Of a stretch of 64,000 nucleotides of DNA, positions 1-10,282 are shown piece by piece. Source of the stretch: Candidatus Riflebacteria bacterium HGW-Riflebacteria-1 (GTDB lineage: Bacteria > Muiribacteriota > Ozemobacteria > Ozemobacterales > Ozemobacteraceae); NCBI GenBank assembly GCA_002839445.1, contig PGYB01000025.1, positions 1-64,000 of the forward strand, read 5' to 3'. Position numbers and translations under genes: made by a program. How positions within the stretch are numbered: the first letter of the stretch is position 1; the number at the start of each line of letters is the position of its first letter. Below the pieces are notes generated by a model, which made no database searches, was not told where the DNA came from, and saw only the letters and a program-made list of their open reading frames with translations.

Positions 1-210
1 GATTATTTCGGCGAGGATGCCGATTTTTTACACCAAAATAGCCGGATTAAAAAAGCCCGGCACCGGCAAAATCAAAAGCGCCCACCGTCAATGAAGATAG
101 CAATCACGGGATCCTATGATCCATCGTTATTCAATCTTGGTTACACTGATTTTTATGATGGCGTGCATTTGACGCCTGACGGCATAAAAAAAGTTATCAA
201 ACCTGGTTGA
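1..210 (+). CDS. C-terminal fragment of SGNH/GDSL-type hydrolase (5' truncated by window)
   Basis: Frame 1 open from base 1 to TGA at 208-210; C-terminus ...TDFYDGVHLTPDGIKKVI has the DxxH block typical of SGNH hydrolases. Confidence 0.55.
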   Translation, partial: DYFGEDADFLHQNSRIKKARHRQNQKRPPSMKIAITGSYDPSLFNLGYTDFYDGVHLTPDGIKKVIKPG

Positions 211-327
211 AATTAACATGAGGGAATTGATAAGCCATTATGAATTATGGGTTTGATCTGAATGGTAGAGAGCTTTATTCTCTGGAAACAGTGCTATCAT
301 ACAAGCACGTTAGATAGCGTAGTAGCT

Positions 328-1647
328 TTATCTGTTAGTTTCATCGGTATTCTGGCTGGAATCAGATCGCATGGCTATTGTAAAAGCAGATTTTGTCCAG
401 GGCATTGGGTAAACCTTTGCAGACAGATACCATGCCAGCAAGAATGTCAGTAGAAAGCTGATAGTTGTCGCTTGCGCGGCTCCTATTGCACCATTCGCTT
501 GTATCAGAAAATAATTTAAAATTATATTTACGATGGCTCCGAAACCAGTTGCCAGTGCCAGCAGGTGGGTTTTCTCGGAGTAGACGATGTAATTGCAGAC
601 CATAAGGTACATTCCGGAAAATGCGTAGCCTAAGGCAATCCAGATGACGAAGACGGCAGAACCTTTAAATTCAGCTCCAAGTAGCAAATTGAACAGATAG
701 GGAGCTGCCAGGCCAAGGCCTGTGGCACATATTGTTATTAAAACAAAGTAAGCATAGGTCAATTTTACAATTTTGCATTTTTGCTGTGGGTCGCCTGTAT
801 TCAGCCTGCTAAAAAGCCACGGAACATAAGCCAGATTAAAGGCATTGGCAAAAACACCGATAATCGCACCAATCTGATAGCCAACAGCATATAGCCCGGT
901 ATCAACCGTGCCAACCAGATGATTTATAAATACCCGGTCAATTGAAGTATTTATTATGTCGGCGAACGAGTGCGGAAGAAGCGGTATACCAAACCACAGG
1001 CTATGCAGAAGATATTTTCTTTCAATTTTAAATTCAAACCACGCATTTTTTCGTAAAATAATTAGTCCAATTACGGCAAAAACAACAAAGACAATAGCCT
1101 TTGAAGCAAGGCGGCCTTGCCATCCCATTCCCAGGACCACAATAAAAACGATTGCAGACAAACCGTCAAAAAAAGTTTGCAGATTCTGAAATGTGCCGTA
1201 AGCCGCCGGTTTTTCTCTTACCTGCCATGCTGTCAGAATCAGTTGACAAATAAAAGTGGCCAGGCCAACTATTGGCACTACCCATACCCATTCGACAGGA
1301 AAGACAAAGAGATTGCTCCATAATTTTCGTGTGAAAAAAACCAACACAGACAGGACTGCTCCCCATGAAACTGTGAAGGCTATTATTGTGCCTAAATATT
1401 TATGGACTTCAAATTTATCTGGTGTAAAAAAAACTTTGGCATAAGCGGCATGCGAATTTAAGCCCATGAAAGGCGTAAACAGAGCAACCATGATGGTAAA
1501 TGTTGCAATATGGCCGTAATCTTCAGGACTCAGATAGCGAGTTAAAACTGGTAGAAGAAAAAAAGGAATTGCCTTTCCTACCATTGAAAAAAGGCCATAT
1601 GTCCCGGCAGACCTGAATAAACTCGATCTTATAACTCGCGAAAACAA
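328..1647 (-). CDS. Polysaccharide biosynthesis flippase (Wzx/MATE-like, multi-TM)
   Basis: 439 aa, about 12 hydrophobic segments, N-term 'AGTYGLFSMVGKAIPFFLLPVLTRYLSPEDYG' typical of Wzx-type flippases. Confidence 0.85.
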   Translation of the reverse strand: MFSRVIRSSLFRSAGTYGLFSMVGKAIPFFLLPVLTRYLSPEDYGHIATFTIMVALFTPFMGLNSHAAYAKVFFTPDKFEVHKYLGTIIAFTVSWGAVLSVLVFFTRKLWSNLFVFPVEWVWVVPIVGLATFICQLILTAWQVREKPAAYGTFQNLQTFFDGLSAIVFIVVLGMGWQGRLASKAIVFVVFAVIGLIILRKNAWFEFKIERKYLLHSLWFGIPLLPHSFADIINTSIDRVFINHLVGTVDTGLYAVGYQIGAIIGVFANAFNLAYVPWLFSRLNTGDPQQKCKIVKLTYAYFVLITICATGLGLAAPYLFNLLLGAEFKGSAVFVIWIALGYAFSGMYLMVCNYIVYSEKTHLLALATGFGAIVNIILNYFLIQANGAIGAAQATTISFLLTFLLAWYLSAKVYPMPWTKSAFTIAMRSDSSQNTDETNR

Positions 1648-1809
1648 AGTTTACTCCATGTTGCTATAAACTCAAGCTCCGTAGCATAAGCTGTTTTTGA
1701 AACTTTTGCAGTGTTATTAATCCGGATCATGGGTCGTTTCGGGCGTATTGCCAAGCCTGGTTGAAGATTTCCGCTAAATCTTAACACGGCGGCTCGATGG
1801 GCACAATGA

Positions 1810-3306
1810 TTAGTTGTCGCCGAGCAGTTTTAACAGAGTGTCGTTGCCTGAGCTTGCATAGCTGATCTCTTTTTTGCAGGTAGCTTCTGTGGGCAAAAGC
1901 GCTTCTTTAAAAACTTTCTGCCAGTCACTGTCGGGTGGACAATAAAAGACTTTGCCATTTCTAATAAGATCTGCAAATAATTCTTTGCCGAACATATCAA
2001 TTACAATAGATGGTATATCGTAATCCAGCGCCTCTAGCACAACCGAAGAACAGTGGGTTACGTGCAGATCCATGTTTGACAGCACCGCCATCAGTGGAGG
2101 ATCTGTTGCCTCATCAAAAAATACATTTTTGTTATGACCCTTTACTAGAAAGCCTTTTGCCAGTGCGAACTCCTGTGGTGTATTACATGGATGCGCGCGC
2201 ACCCACCACTGAAAATTATCTGGAGAGTCCTGTATCGCCTTTAATAGCTCATTCAATATTTTTTCTGAGATAAATACAGGTTGCAGTGAAATTAACACGT
2301 TTTTCTTGTGATCTTTGTCTGCCAGCCTGGCAAGATTGTCTGAATATTGGCGAAACAAATCTTTTCCAGATGTCTGAAAGTAACTGTTCAGTGGTTGTTT
2401 GCCCAGGAAAGCGCGGTGAAAGCCTCCAGTTTCTTTTGCCCAATCATTAATTGTCGCAACGTCTATCTCAGTCCACGACCAGAAGAAGCTGGGCAATATT
2501 TCGAAACCGCTTTCTGGCACTTTCGTCCAACTGCCATAGGCAGGGTGTTCTGCTCCTGTCATGCCGTGCTGGATGTCTACGCAGGGTATTTGCAGCTCTC
2601 TACATGCCAGATTAAATGCAAAGCCGTCGGTGTTGTAATATGAAACCTGGATGGCAAGTCGCGCTCCGGTGTTTGTTAACAGCATCTTGAAGTAATCCGC
2701 TTCGAATCTGATAAAAGCGATTTTAATTGCCAGCGCTTCAATGCCTGGAAAAAAAGGCGCAAGTTCCTTTTGTTCTAATTCATTATAGAAATCATTTAAT
2801 TCTTTAATTCTAGAAAGCTGTCTTTTAATCTGACAGACTTTTAGCAAACTGCTTATTTTTGCCCTGAACAATTGATTGGCAATTTTAACAAATGAGAGAT
2901 GCTTAGGCGTAAAATCATTTTTAGCCGGATCCAGAGCCAATGACGTATGTTTTTTGCTGGCCAAAGTTTCTCTGATTGGATCAAGAAATTTATCCCAATA
3001 GACGTTGTTGAGCTTTTGAAATGAGATGCCGTCAGACAGGCACACAACATCAGCATTTCTTGAAGCCGAAATACTTTCCGGTTTTTCAAACAGACTTCTT
3101 AGTATTTCTAATGCTGATTTTGTTCGTGAATAAATTCGCTCCCGTAAGCTTAAGCTTGTTGAGGTCGAAAATTCAGCGTGCTGCATTTTCAGATCTGCAT
3201 TTATTCGTAAAATGGGCCAGAAGCAAAAACCCTGTGATCGCCATGTGTGAACTGGGTATTTGGCTTCGAAACAGTTAATTAATGTGATTGCTTCTTTCGG
3301 TTTCAT
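1810..3306 (-). CDS. Surface-polysaccharide GT-B-like protein (capsule synthesis type)
   Basis: Motifs 'VDIQHGM', 'WVRAHPCNTPQEF', 'THCSSVVLEALDYDIPSIVID'; start probably MKPKEA at ~3306 rather than 3330. Confidence 0.5.
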   Translation of the reverse strand: MKPKEAITLINCFEAKYPVHTWRSQGFCFWPILRINADLKMQHAEFSTSTSLSLRERIYSRTKSALEILRSLFEKPESISASRNADVVCLSDGISFQKLNNVYWDKFLDPIRETLASKKHTSLALDPAKNDFTPKHLSFVKIANQLFRAKISSLLKVCQIKRQLSRIKELNDFYNELEQKELAPFFPGIEALAIKIAFIRFEADYFKMLLTNTGARLAIQVSYYNTDGFAFNLACRELQIPCVDIQHGMTGAEHPAYGSWTKVPESGFEILPSFFWSWTEIDVATINDWAKETGGFHRAFLGKQPLNSYFQTSGKDLFRQYSDNLARLADKDHKKNVLISLQPVFISEKILNELLKAIQDSPDNFQWWVRAHPCNTPQEFALAKGFLVKGHNKNVFFDEATDPPLMAVLSNMDLHVTHCSSVVLEALDYDIPSIVIDMFGKELFADLIRNGKVFYCPPDSDWQKVFKEALLPTEATCKKEISYASSGNDTLLKLLGDN

Positions 3307-4492
3307 AAAGTGAATATACCTGTTTTGCATTTTTCTCGGGAGAAAAATTGCCTTCTGCCATCTGCTTAGCGTTTTCTCCCATTCTCTTCAGCTCGTTCCG
3401 GTTTTTTGCCAGGTATTCAATTGCATCAGCTATCTGCTCTGGTGAATTTTCGGGAACAACCATTCCTGTCTTCATGTGATCGATTGTATCCGCCCACGAC
3501 CTGTCAATTGCAACTATGCTTGGGACACCGAAGAAGGCGGACTCAAAAACAGGTCTGCCAGCTGCATTCAACCGACTTGTAAAGCATAGAACATCGATTG
3601 ATCGGTAGAATGCCGACAGGTTTTTGGTATAGCCCAAAAAAACAATGCGGTCCTTGATATCGTATTTATCAATTATTTTGTTTATGTCGCCCATTACGTC
3701 TGTCGAATCCCTGAAGCTGCCGATCAGCCATTTGAGGGCATTGTTCTGCCCTTCAGACGCGATAACTTCTCCGGCAACATACAATTTTAGATTAATTTGG
3801 CGCTCTTTACATATTCCGATTGCTTCAACCAGTTCCAGAATGCCCTTGAGTGTATATATAAATCCAACAAATCCTAAGTTAAGTCCATCTGCAGGTGCTG
3901 CCGGAATGCTGATACTGGCCGAATCGTTTAAAATCGAGTTTTTGTTGAAGCTGTTGTGAACAGTGTTTGTAGGAAGCGTTTGTGGAATAGTGGAGGCGAC
4001 TTTGTCATCTATCGCAATGATTTGCGCTTTAATGCATTTGTATATCCAGGCTATGACTCTGGCGCGAATGCTTTCATCGCAAGTTCGCAATGGCAGACGG
4101 CAGTGAATAAAAATTGGTTTTCGATAAATCAAAAAAGCGGCTAATGCCACGGAGATCATGCTGAATTCATTTACATGAACGATATCGATGTCTTTCCATG
4201 ACCTTTTCGCTCGAATCATGCCAATTATGGTTGGAACTAGATACACTATCTCGCGCAGGAAAACCAGCCAGCGTATTCCCCGATAATAACCTGCGCTGGT
4301 ATTGTCGAATTGCGACAAACCAAACAACGTTTTTACCTGAACTCCGGCACTTTTAAAGGCTTCGGCTGTTGGGCCCTTCTGACAAATCAGATGCGCTTTG
4401 ACGCCAGATTTCATCAGCTGTGTTACCAGTTCAAACAAGCTTCTACCTGAGCCGCCAAAATGGCCACAGTGTTGAATATACAATACTTTCAT
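3275..4492 (-). CDS. Glycosyltransferase family 4
   Basis: 405 aa; 'GGSGRSLFELVTQLMKSG', 'GFVGFIYTLKGILELVEAI', 'GRPVFESAFFGVPSIV' GT4 motifs. Confidence 0.85.
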   Translation of the reverse strand: MKVLYIQHCGHFGGSGRSLFELVTQLMKSGVKAHLICQKGPTAEAFKSAGVQVKTLFGLSQFDNTSAGYYRGIRWLVFLREIVYLVPTIIGMIRAKRSWKDIDIVHVNEFSMISVALAAFLIYRKPIFIHCRLPLRTCDESIRARVIAWIYKCIKAQIIAIDDKVASTIPQTLPTNTVHNSFNKNSILNDSASISIPAAPADGLNLGFVGFIYTLKGILELVEAIGICKERQINLKLYVAGEVIASEGQNNALKWLIGSFRDSTDVMGDINKIIDKYDIKDRIVFLGYTKNLSAFYRSIDVLCFTSRLNAAGRPVFESAFFGVPSIVAIDRSWADTIDHMKTGMVVPENSPEQIADAIEYLAKNRNELKRMGENAKQMAEGNFSPEKNAKQVYSLYETERSNHIN

Positions 4493-4583
4493 ATCGGTTA
4501 ACCTTAAACTTTGCTATTTCCTGGCGGAGGTCATTATAGACTACGCTCTGCAACAGAACCAGGCCACACTGGCCTTACATGCA

Positions 4584-5714
4584 TTAGACTTCACTCGCTA
4601 ACGGTGTTGTATTGACGCTCAGACTCCATTTTGTGATGGCCTGACATACAATGTTCACCGACTCTTCATCCATGTGATCGCCTATCGGAAGGCTTAAAAG
4701 GCAGTCATCATTACGATTTGCAAAAAAAGCCTCCTGATCCTGATGGAGGTAAGTATATGCCTGCAGCTTTGGCAGAGCAATCGGGTAGTGGATTCCTGAT
4801 TGAATACTGTTTGCTTCAAGAAATTTCTGTAAATCGTCTCGGTGATTTGTTCTGATAACAAAAAGATGAAATACATTTCTGGCCCATTCTTCTGTGCGCG
4901 GGCATTTAACGGAACTTACGCCTTCCAGGCCTTTGCAATAAGCTCGGGCAATTTGAATCCTTTGCTCCGTCCATTTTTCCAGATGTTTTAGCTTAACAGA
5001 AAGTATTGCAGCCTGCAGGCCATCCAGCCGGCTGTTTCTGCCTTCGATCTGATGGTCATATTTCTTGATGCGGCCGTGGTTGGCCAGCATCCTACATCTG
5101 GTAGCCAGAGCCTGGTCATTGCAGACTATGGCGCCACCATCACCATAAGCCCCAAGATTTTTACCGGGGAAAAAGCTGAATGTGCCTATATTGCCCAATC
5201 CTCCAACTCGCTTGCCCTGATATTCTCCCCCATGCGCCTGAGCGCAATCTTCGATTACCTTTAGATTATGCTGTGCAGCCAATGAATTTATCGCGCCCAT
5301 GTCACAGGGGTGTCCATAAAGATGAACGGCAATGATAGCGCTTGTTGCATCAGTGATTTTACTTTTTAAGCTTGCAATAGAAATTGTGTAATTGTTTGCA
5401 TCGCAATCGCAAAAAACAACCCTGTGGCCAGACCTGGTGACGGATTCGCTGGTTGCAATGAAGCTGTTGGCCGGAACAATAATTTCGCTGCCTTTCGGCA
5501 GCTCAAGGGCTTCTATTGCTATTTCAATCGCGTCAGTCCCATTAGCCATTCCAACACAATACTGCGTTTGCTGATAACTGGCGAATTCTTCTTCAAAAGC
5601 TTGAACATATTTGCCGCCGATGAAAGCACTTTCATTGATTACGCTTTGTATTGCATAATCTATTTCAGCTTTTATTGATTCATACTGTTTCTTCAAATCC
5701 AAAAACTTTATCAT
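4584..5714 (-). CDS. DegT/DnrJ/EryC1/StrS-family sugar aminotransferase
   Basis: 376 aa; 'MIKFLDLKKQYESIKAEID', 'GTFSFFPGKNLGAYGDGGAIV' PLP-lysine region. Confidence 0.92.
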   Translation of the reverse strand: MIKFLDLKKQYESIKAEIDYAIQSVINESAFIGGKYVQAFEEEFASYQQTQYCVGMANGTDAIEIAIEALELPKGSEIIVPANSFIATSESVTRSGHRVVFCDCDANNYTISIASLKSKITDATSAIIAVHLYGHPCDMGAINSLAAQHNLKVIEDCAQAHGGEYQGKRVGGLGNIGTFSFFPGKNLGAYGDGGAIVCNDQALATRCRMLANHGRIKKYDHQIEGRNSRLDGLQAAILSVKLKHLEKWTEQRIQIARAYCKGLEGVSSVKCPRTEEWARNVFHLFVIRTNHRDDLQKFLEANSIQSGIHYPIALPKLQAYTYLHQDQEAFFANRNDDCLLSLPIGDHMDEESVNIVCQAITKWSLSVNTTPLASEV

Positions 5715-5761
5715 TTATCGCCTCCAGTGAGAGCGCAGAAAAATACTCGCTGTAATTCTGC

Positions 5762-6226
5762 TCAAATGCTTCGAAGCTTCTTTGCCGGATTCCCAGCATA
5801 TACGCCCGGCTCTGTGATGCTTCTGGTAACGACTGAGCCTGCTCCAATAACTACATTGTCACATATTTCAACCGGCAGTATGGTAGCATTAGAGCCGATA
5901 GAAACATTGTTGCCGATCAGCGTTTTTTTCCACAATTCTTTTTTACCATTTGCAGGCCCGCCCTGGGCAAAAAGGTCATTTATGAACATCACCCCGTGGG
6001 CTACCACTGTGTTGTTGCCAATTGAGACGAGTTCGCATACAAATGAGTGCGACTGAATCTTGCAATTATCACCGATTTTGACACCCTTCTGTATCTCAAC
6101 AAAAGGCCCAATGAAAGTATTATTGCCGATTGTGCAGTCGTATAAATTTACCGGGGTAACGACTTTGACGTCTTTTCCAAAATTGACATTTTTGATCTGT
6201 GACTGAAATATGACGGGCTCATTCAT
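5762..6226 (-). CDS. Left-handed beta-helix acyltransferase (WbpD/WlbB-like)
   Basis: Hexapeptide repeats 'CTIGNNTFIGPFVEIQKGVKIGDNCKIQSH'; C-term 'VVIGAGSVVTRSITEPGVYAGNPAKKLR'. Confidence 0.88.
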   Translation of the reverse strand: MNEPVIFQSQIKNVNFGKDVKVVTPVNLYDCTIGNNTFIGPFVEIQKGVKIGDNCKIQSHSFVCELVSIGNNTVVAHGVMFINDLFAQGGPANGKKELWKKTLIGNNVSIGSNATILPVEICDNVVIGAGSVVTRSITEPGVYAGNPAKKLRSI

Positions 6227-7283
6227 GCGGGTGTCCCAGCTTGCATTTAACCGGTGTAAACCTCAGAAATACTTCTTTGCCGGTTTCGATCGATTCGTAG
6301 ATCGCAGATATCAGTTCAAGGCTTCTTCTGCCTTCCAGTCCGTCTATCAACTGCTTTTTATTGTTGCGGATGCTGTCGACAACGTGTTCATAATAGGCCT
6401 GATGCCCAAAGCCATAGACATTTGGCGGATTCTCTGAGAATTTTTCAATGACTTCCTTGTCAGAATCAAGCTGTTTCTCAAATCCCCAATGGAGAATCTT
6501 GTTGACTGCAAACCCGCCAATCTCGACAGAGCCATGCTCGCCAAGTATGGATAGAGATCCTTCAAGGTCTTTCGGGCGGGCAGCTGTTGTTGCTTCAATG
6601 ATTCCAAGCGCGCCGTTCTTGAATTTAATTACTACTATTGCGGTATCTTCGGCCTCAATGTTGACCAATGCCGTTGTGCTTTTTGCAAAAACAGAAACAG
6701 CATCACCCATCATCCATTCCAGCAGGTCGACATGGTGACTTGCCTGATTGGTTAAGACGCCTCCGTCCATAGCCCAGGTGCCACGCCATGAGTCCTGTTC
6801 GTAATAGTCCTGTCGACGGCACCATCTTACTCTTACTGTTCCCAGGACAAGCTTGCCGAAGCGGCCCGCCTCAAGAGCTTCACGCAATTTTACAACAGGA
6901 ACATTGAACCTGTTTTGTTTGATCACAAAAAGCCTGCATCCATGAGAATCGCAAGCTCTGATCATCATGTCTGCGTCATCAAGAGTCAATGCCATTGGTT
7001 TTTCGACCACAATATGCTTGCCATATTTTGCCAGGCTGACAACATGGCGAGCGTGGTTTCCGCTCTCGGTCAGGACAGAGACCACGTCAATACTTTCTTT
7101 GGTCATCATCTCGTCATAGCTTTCATACCATGGGACCGAAAAACGGTCTGCGAGAGCCTTCGCCTTGATTTTGTCGATGTCGCATACCGCAACTAGTTTT
7201 GCGTTACTTATTTTCCCAAGACCCAGAAGCTCACCATGTCTTTTGGCAATGCGCCCACAGCCGACTAAAGCAAACCTTAACAT
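6219..7283 (-). CDS. Gfo/Idh/MocA family oxidoreductase
   Basis: 'FALVGCGRIAKRHGELL' Rossmann motif, 'VVEKPMALTLDDADMMI' EKP motif. Confidence 0.92.
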   Translation of the reverse strand: MLRFALVGCGRIAKRHGELLGLGKISNAKLVAVCDIDKIKAKALADRFSVPWYESYDEMMTKESIDVVSVLTESGNHARHVVSLAKYGKHIVVEKPMALTLDDADMMIRACDSHGCRLFVIKQNRFNVPVVKLREALEAGRFGKLVLGTVRVRWCRRQDYYEQDSWRGTWAMDGGVLTNQASHHVDLLEWMMGDAVSVFAKSTTALVNIEAEDTAIVVIKFKNGALGIIEATTAARPKDLEGSLSILGEHGSVEIGGFAVNKILHWGFEKQLDSDKEVIEKFSENPPNVYGFGHQAYYEHVVDSIRNNKKQLIDGLEGRRSLELISAIYESIETGKEVFLRFTPVKCKLGHPHE

Positions 7284-7384
7284 CGGTTCAACCCTCTAAA
7301 TTTAACATAAAATAGCGAAAGCACTAGTTAACTACCACAAAACCGTGTTCGTGAAAACTACTTTTCTTGGCGATCTGTTCAAAA

Positions 7385-7432
7385 TGCAATGAACTTGCAT
7401 GGTTTGAACTAGTGTTCATTGCAGCCATGCAA
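7385..7432. promoter_or_regulatory. Interleaved inverted repeats in divergent intergenic region
   Basis: TGCAATGAAC (7385-7394)/GTTCATTGCA (7414-7423), interleaved with TTGCATGG (7395-7402)/CCATGCAA (7425-7432). Confidence 0.55.
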
Positions 7433-7512
7433 AATCAGAGCAGCATTTAATATTGCACTAATTTTGTAGGCCTGATATCATCGCAAAAAAATCACCACAT
7501 TAAGAGGTTAAC

Positions 7513-8547
7513 ATGAAAGTAATGATTACCGGCGGCGCCGGGTTTCTTGGAATAAATATGGTGCGCTATCTGCTTGAACGCGGCCACCAGGTTGTATCTC
7601 TCGATATTGCACCGTTTGATTATCCTGAACGCGACCGGATCGGCATCGTAACTGGCGATATCCGCAAGGCTGACGATGTGGCTGTCGCTTTGCAGGGCTG
7701 CGATATGGTTGTTCACACTGCCGCCGCGTTGCCTCTCTATAAGCCCGAAGATATTTATTCTACCGACATCGATGGCACCAGAACCGTGCTCGAACAGGCG
7801 CAAAAAGCAGGTGTTCGGCGCATGGTGCATGTTTCTTCGACTGCGGTCTATGGCGTTCCCGATCATCACCCCCTTTATGAAGATGACCAGATGATTGGAG
7901 TCGGACCCTATGGCGAAGCCAAGATCAAGGCTGAGGAAGTCTGCTTTGCCTTTCGCGAAAAGGGAATGTGCGTGCCGGTTCTCAGGCCGAAGTCGTTTGT
8001 CGGCCCTGAGCGTCTTGGCGTCTTTGCCATGCTTTATGATTGGGCGAGCGAGGGCAGGGGATTTCCTATCCTTGGCAATGGCCGCAATCTCTATCAGTAT
8101 CTCGATGTCGAAGATCTCTGCGAAGCTATTTACCTCTGTCTTACCAAAGACGAAGCCACTGTTAACGATACTTTTAACATTGGCGCCAAAGAATTTGGCA
8201 CGTTCCGCGGCGACTTTCAGGCCGTACTCGATCGCGCCGGCTTCGGCAAAAAAATCAAACCATTTCCTGCCGGCCCGGCCATAGCGATTCTGCGACTGCT
8301 CGAAAAGTTGAAACTGTCGCCACTCTACAAATGGGTCTACGAAACCGCCTGCCAGGAATCATTTGTTTCCATAGAAAAGGCAGAAAAGAAGCTGGGCTTT
8401 GTGCCGAAGTATTCGAACAAGCAGGCTCTGATCCGCAATTATGAATGGTATCTCGCTCATCGGGCCAGCTTTGCTCAATCCACAGGCATATCACACCGTG
8501 TTCCGTGGAGTCAGGGCATACTCAAGCTCATCAAACACCTGTTTTAG
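7513..8547 (+). CDS. NAD-dependent epimerase/dehydratase
   Basis: 'MKVMITGGAGFLGINMVRYLLERGHQVV'; YGEAK catalytic motif. Confidence 0.9.
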   Translation: MKVMITGGAGFLGINMVRYLLERGHQVVSLDIAPFDYPERDRIGIVTGDIRKADDVAVALQGCDMVVHTAAALPLYKPEDIYSTDIDGTRTVLEQAQKAGVRRMVHVSSTAVYGVPDHHPLYEDDQMIGVGPYGEAKIKAEEVCFAFREKGMCVPVLRPKSFVGPERLGVFAMLYDWASEGRGFPILGNGRNLYQYLDVEDLCEAIYLCLTKDEATVNDTFNIGAKEFGTFRGDFQAVLDRAGFGKKIKPFPAGPAIAILRLLEKLKLSPLYKWVYETACQESFVSIEKAEKKLGFVPKYSNKQALIRNYEWYLAHRASFAQSTGISHRVPWSQGILKLIKHLF

Positions 8548-8652
8548 GCAACATCGACAACTCTATATCTGGCGAGCTATAGCGAATGGCCTGCTGTTAA
8601 AGAATAATTTCTTTGCTCGAATGTGTAAATGACCTGGGATGAAGGAGATCTT

Positions 8653-9627
8653 ATGATTCTGGTAACTGGTGGCGCTGGTTTTATTGGCTCGGTAATTGTC
8701 TGGGCGCTTAATCAGCGTGGTATCGACGATATTATTATCGTTGATCACCTTGGTACAGGCGATAAGTGGAAGAACCTGACCGGCCTGCGCTTTATCGATT
8801 ACTGTGAAAAGGCCGATTTTCTCAGCTATCTTGATAAGGGCGCTTTTGACGGGCATAAACTTGACGCGGTTCTGCATCTTGGCGCCTGTTCGAGTACAAC
8901 TGAAACTGATGCCAGTTACCTGATCAAAAATAATTTTGAATTCAGCAAAGCGCTCGCGCTCTGGGCCAACGGCAACCGTGCCAGATTCATCTACGCCAGC
9001 AGTGCTGCCACATACGGTGACGGCGAGCACGGGTTTGACGATAATCCGGCCGAGATTGAGAAACTCACGCCTCTCAACATGTACGGCTATTCAAAGCAGC
9101 TGTTTGATCTTTGGTTGAAACGCAAAGGGCTGCTCGATAAATGCGTTGGTATCAAGTATTTTAATGTGTTCGGACCCAACGAATATCACAAGGGCTCGAT
9201 GCGCAGCTTTATTCTCAAGTCATTTGAACAGATCAGCCAGGCCGGCGAAGTGAAATTGTTTAAATCGCATCACCCTGATTATGGCGATGGCGAGCAACTG
9301 CGCGACTTCATCTATGTTAAGGACGCCGCCGCAATGACGCTGCACTTTCTCGACAATCAGGCCGGCGGCCTGTTTAACGTCGCCACCGGCATGGCCCGAA
9401 ACTGGAATGACCTGGTCAAGGCAACCTTTGCCGCCATGGGCAAACCGGCGCGCATCAGCTATGTTGATATGCCAGACTCGATCCGCAACCAGTATCAGTA
9501 TTACACCTGCGGAAACATCGAAAGAATACGGCAGACTGGTTACACAAAGCCGATATTTACTCTTGAACAGGCAATCGACGACTACGTAAAAAACTACCTG
9601 CAAACCACCAGCTACCTTGGCAACTGA
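8653..9627 (+). CDS. hldD: ADP-L-glycero-D-manno-heptose 6-epimerase
   Basis: 'MILVTGGAGFIGSVIVWALNQRG', 'VLHLGACSSTTETDASYLIKNNFEFSKALA', 'NMYGYSKQLFD'; SD GAAGGAG upstream of ATG 8653. Confidence 0.88.
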   Translation: MILVTGGAGFIGSVIVWALNQRGIDDIIIVDHLGTGDKWKNLTGLRFIDYCEKADFLSYLDKGAFDGHKLDAVLHLGACSSTTETDASYLIKNNFEFSKALALWANGNRARFIYASSAATYGDGEHGFDDNPAEIEKLTPLNMYGYSKQLFDLWLKRKGLLDKCVGIKYFNVFGPNEYHKGSMRSFILKSFEQISQAGEVKLFKSHHPDYGDGEQLRDFIYVKDAAAMTLHFLDNQAGGLFNVATGMARNWNDLVKATFAAMGKPARISYVDMPDSIRNQYQYYTCGNIERIRQTGYTKPIFTLEQAIDDYVKNYLQTTSYLGN

Positions 9628-9900
9628 GGTATTATTCGCTCTTGCTCGCACCGGGTGTGGTGACACATTGAATCAGCATTAAACTCAGGGTTGAATTATC
9701 GCAGTAACTGTGGCAGATGAAGCGCGCTGAACGCGTTAGCGCTTAAAATTCGACGCATGTAGCCTATGGCGTAGACCCCGTTGCATCAAGGTAATCAACT
9801 GAGTTGTAAAAATGCGCGCTTTGGGCTAGCATATGGCAACGCAAAGTTTGGTAAATGACCGATTTTTGCAATATATATGAACTCACGAAAGGAACCAGCT

Positions 9901-10251
9901 ATGAGCGAAGACCGCATCAAAAAATTCGAAGTACGTCGCCAGCAGCTTGAAAAAATGAGCGACGAGCAGCTCAAGAACCGATTCTGGGAACTCTGCAACC
10001 AGATCGTCGAGCCAATGGTGGATTATGGAAAAAAATATACCTCCCAGTCGATAGAACGCTCAGTCCTTCTGCGTATGGGAATCGACAGCGTGACTTCTCA
10101 GGGCGTTGTCAGCCGCATCAATGAAGCCGGCCTGCTTGGCAAAGGCGCTGGTCATGTCGTTCTCAAAGTCTCTCAGAAACATAAGGTCGACCTTCGTGCT
10201 GCCGCGAAACGCATTAACGAAGATAAAACCGCCCTTGAAGGCCTTTTTTGA
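9901..10251 (+). CDS. oraS: D-ornithine 4,5-aminomutase, small subunit
   Basis: ~116 aa with 'RFWELCNQIVEPMVDYGKKYTSQSIERSVLLRMGIDS', 'GLLGKGAGHVVLKVS'; immediately upstream of OraE. Confidence 0.88.
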   Translation: MSEDRIKKFEVRRQQLEKMSDEQLKNRFWELCNQIVEPMVDYGKKYTSQSIERSVLLRMGIDSVTSQGVVSRINEAGLLGKGAGHVVLKVSQKHKVDLRAAAKRINEDKTALEGLF

Positions 10252-10282
10252 GCCGACAACCATCGTGAAAGGTATATAATTC

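Noticed and set aside
9220-9666. 148-aa minus-strand ORF opposite hldD
   Set aside because: Antisense shadow ORF of a well-supported coding gene; no recognisable domain.
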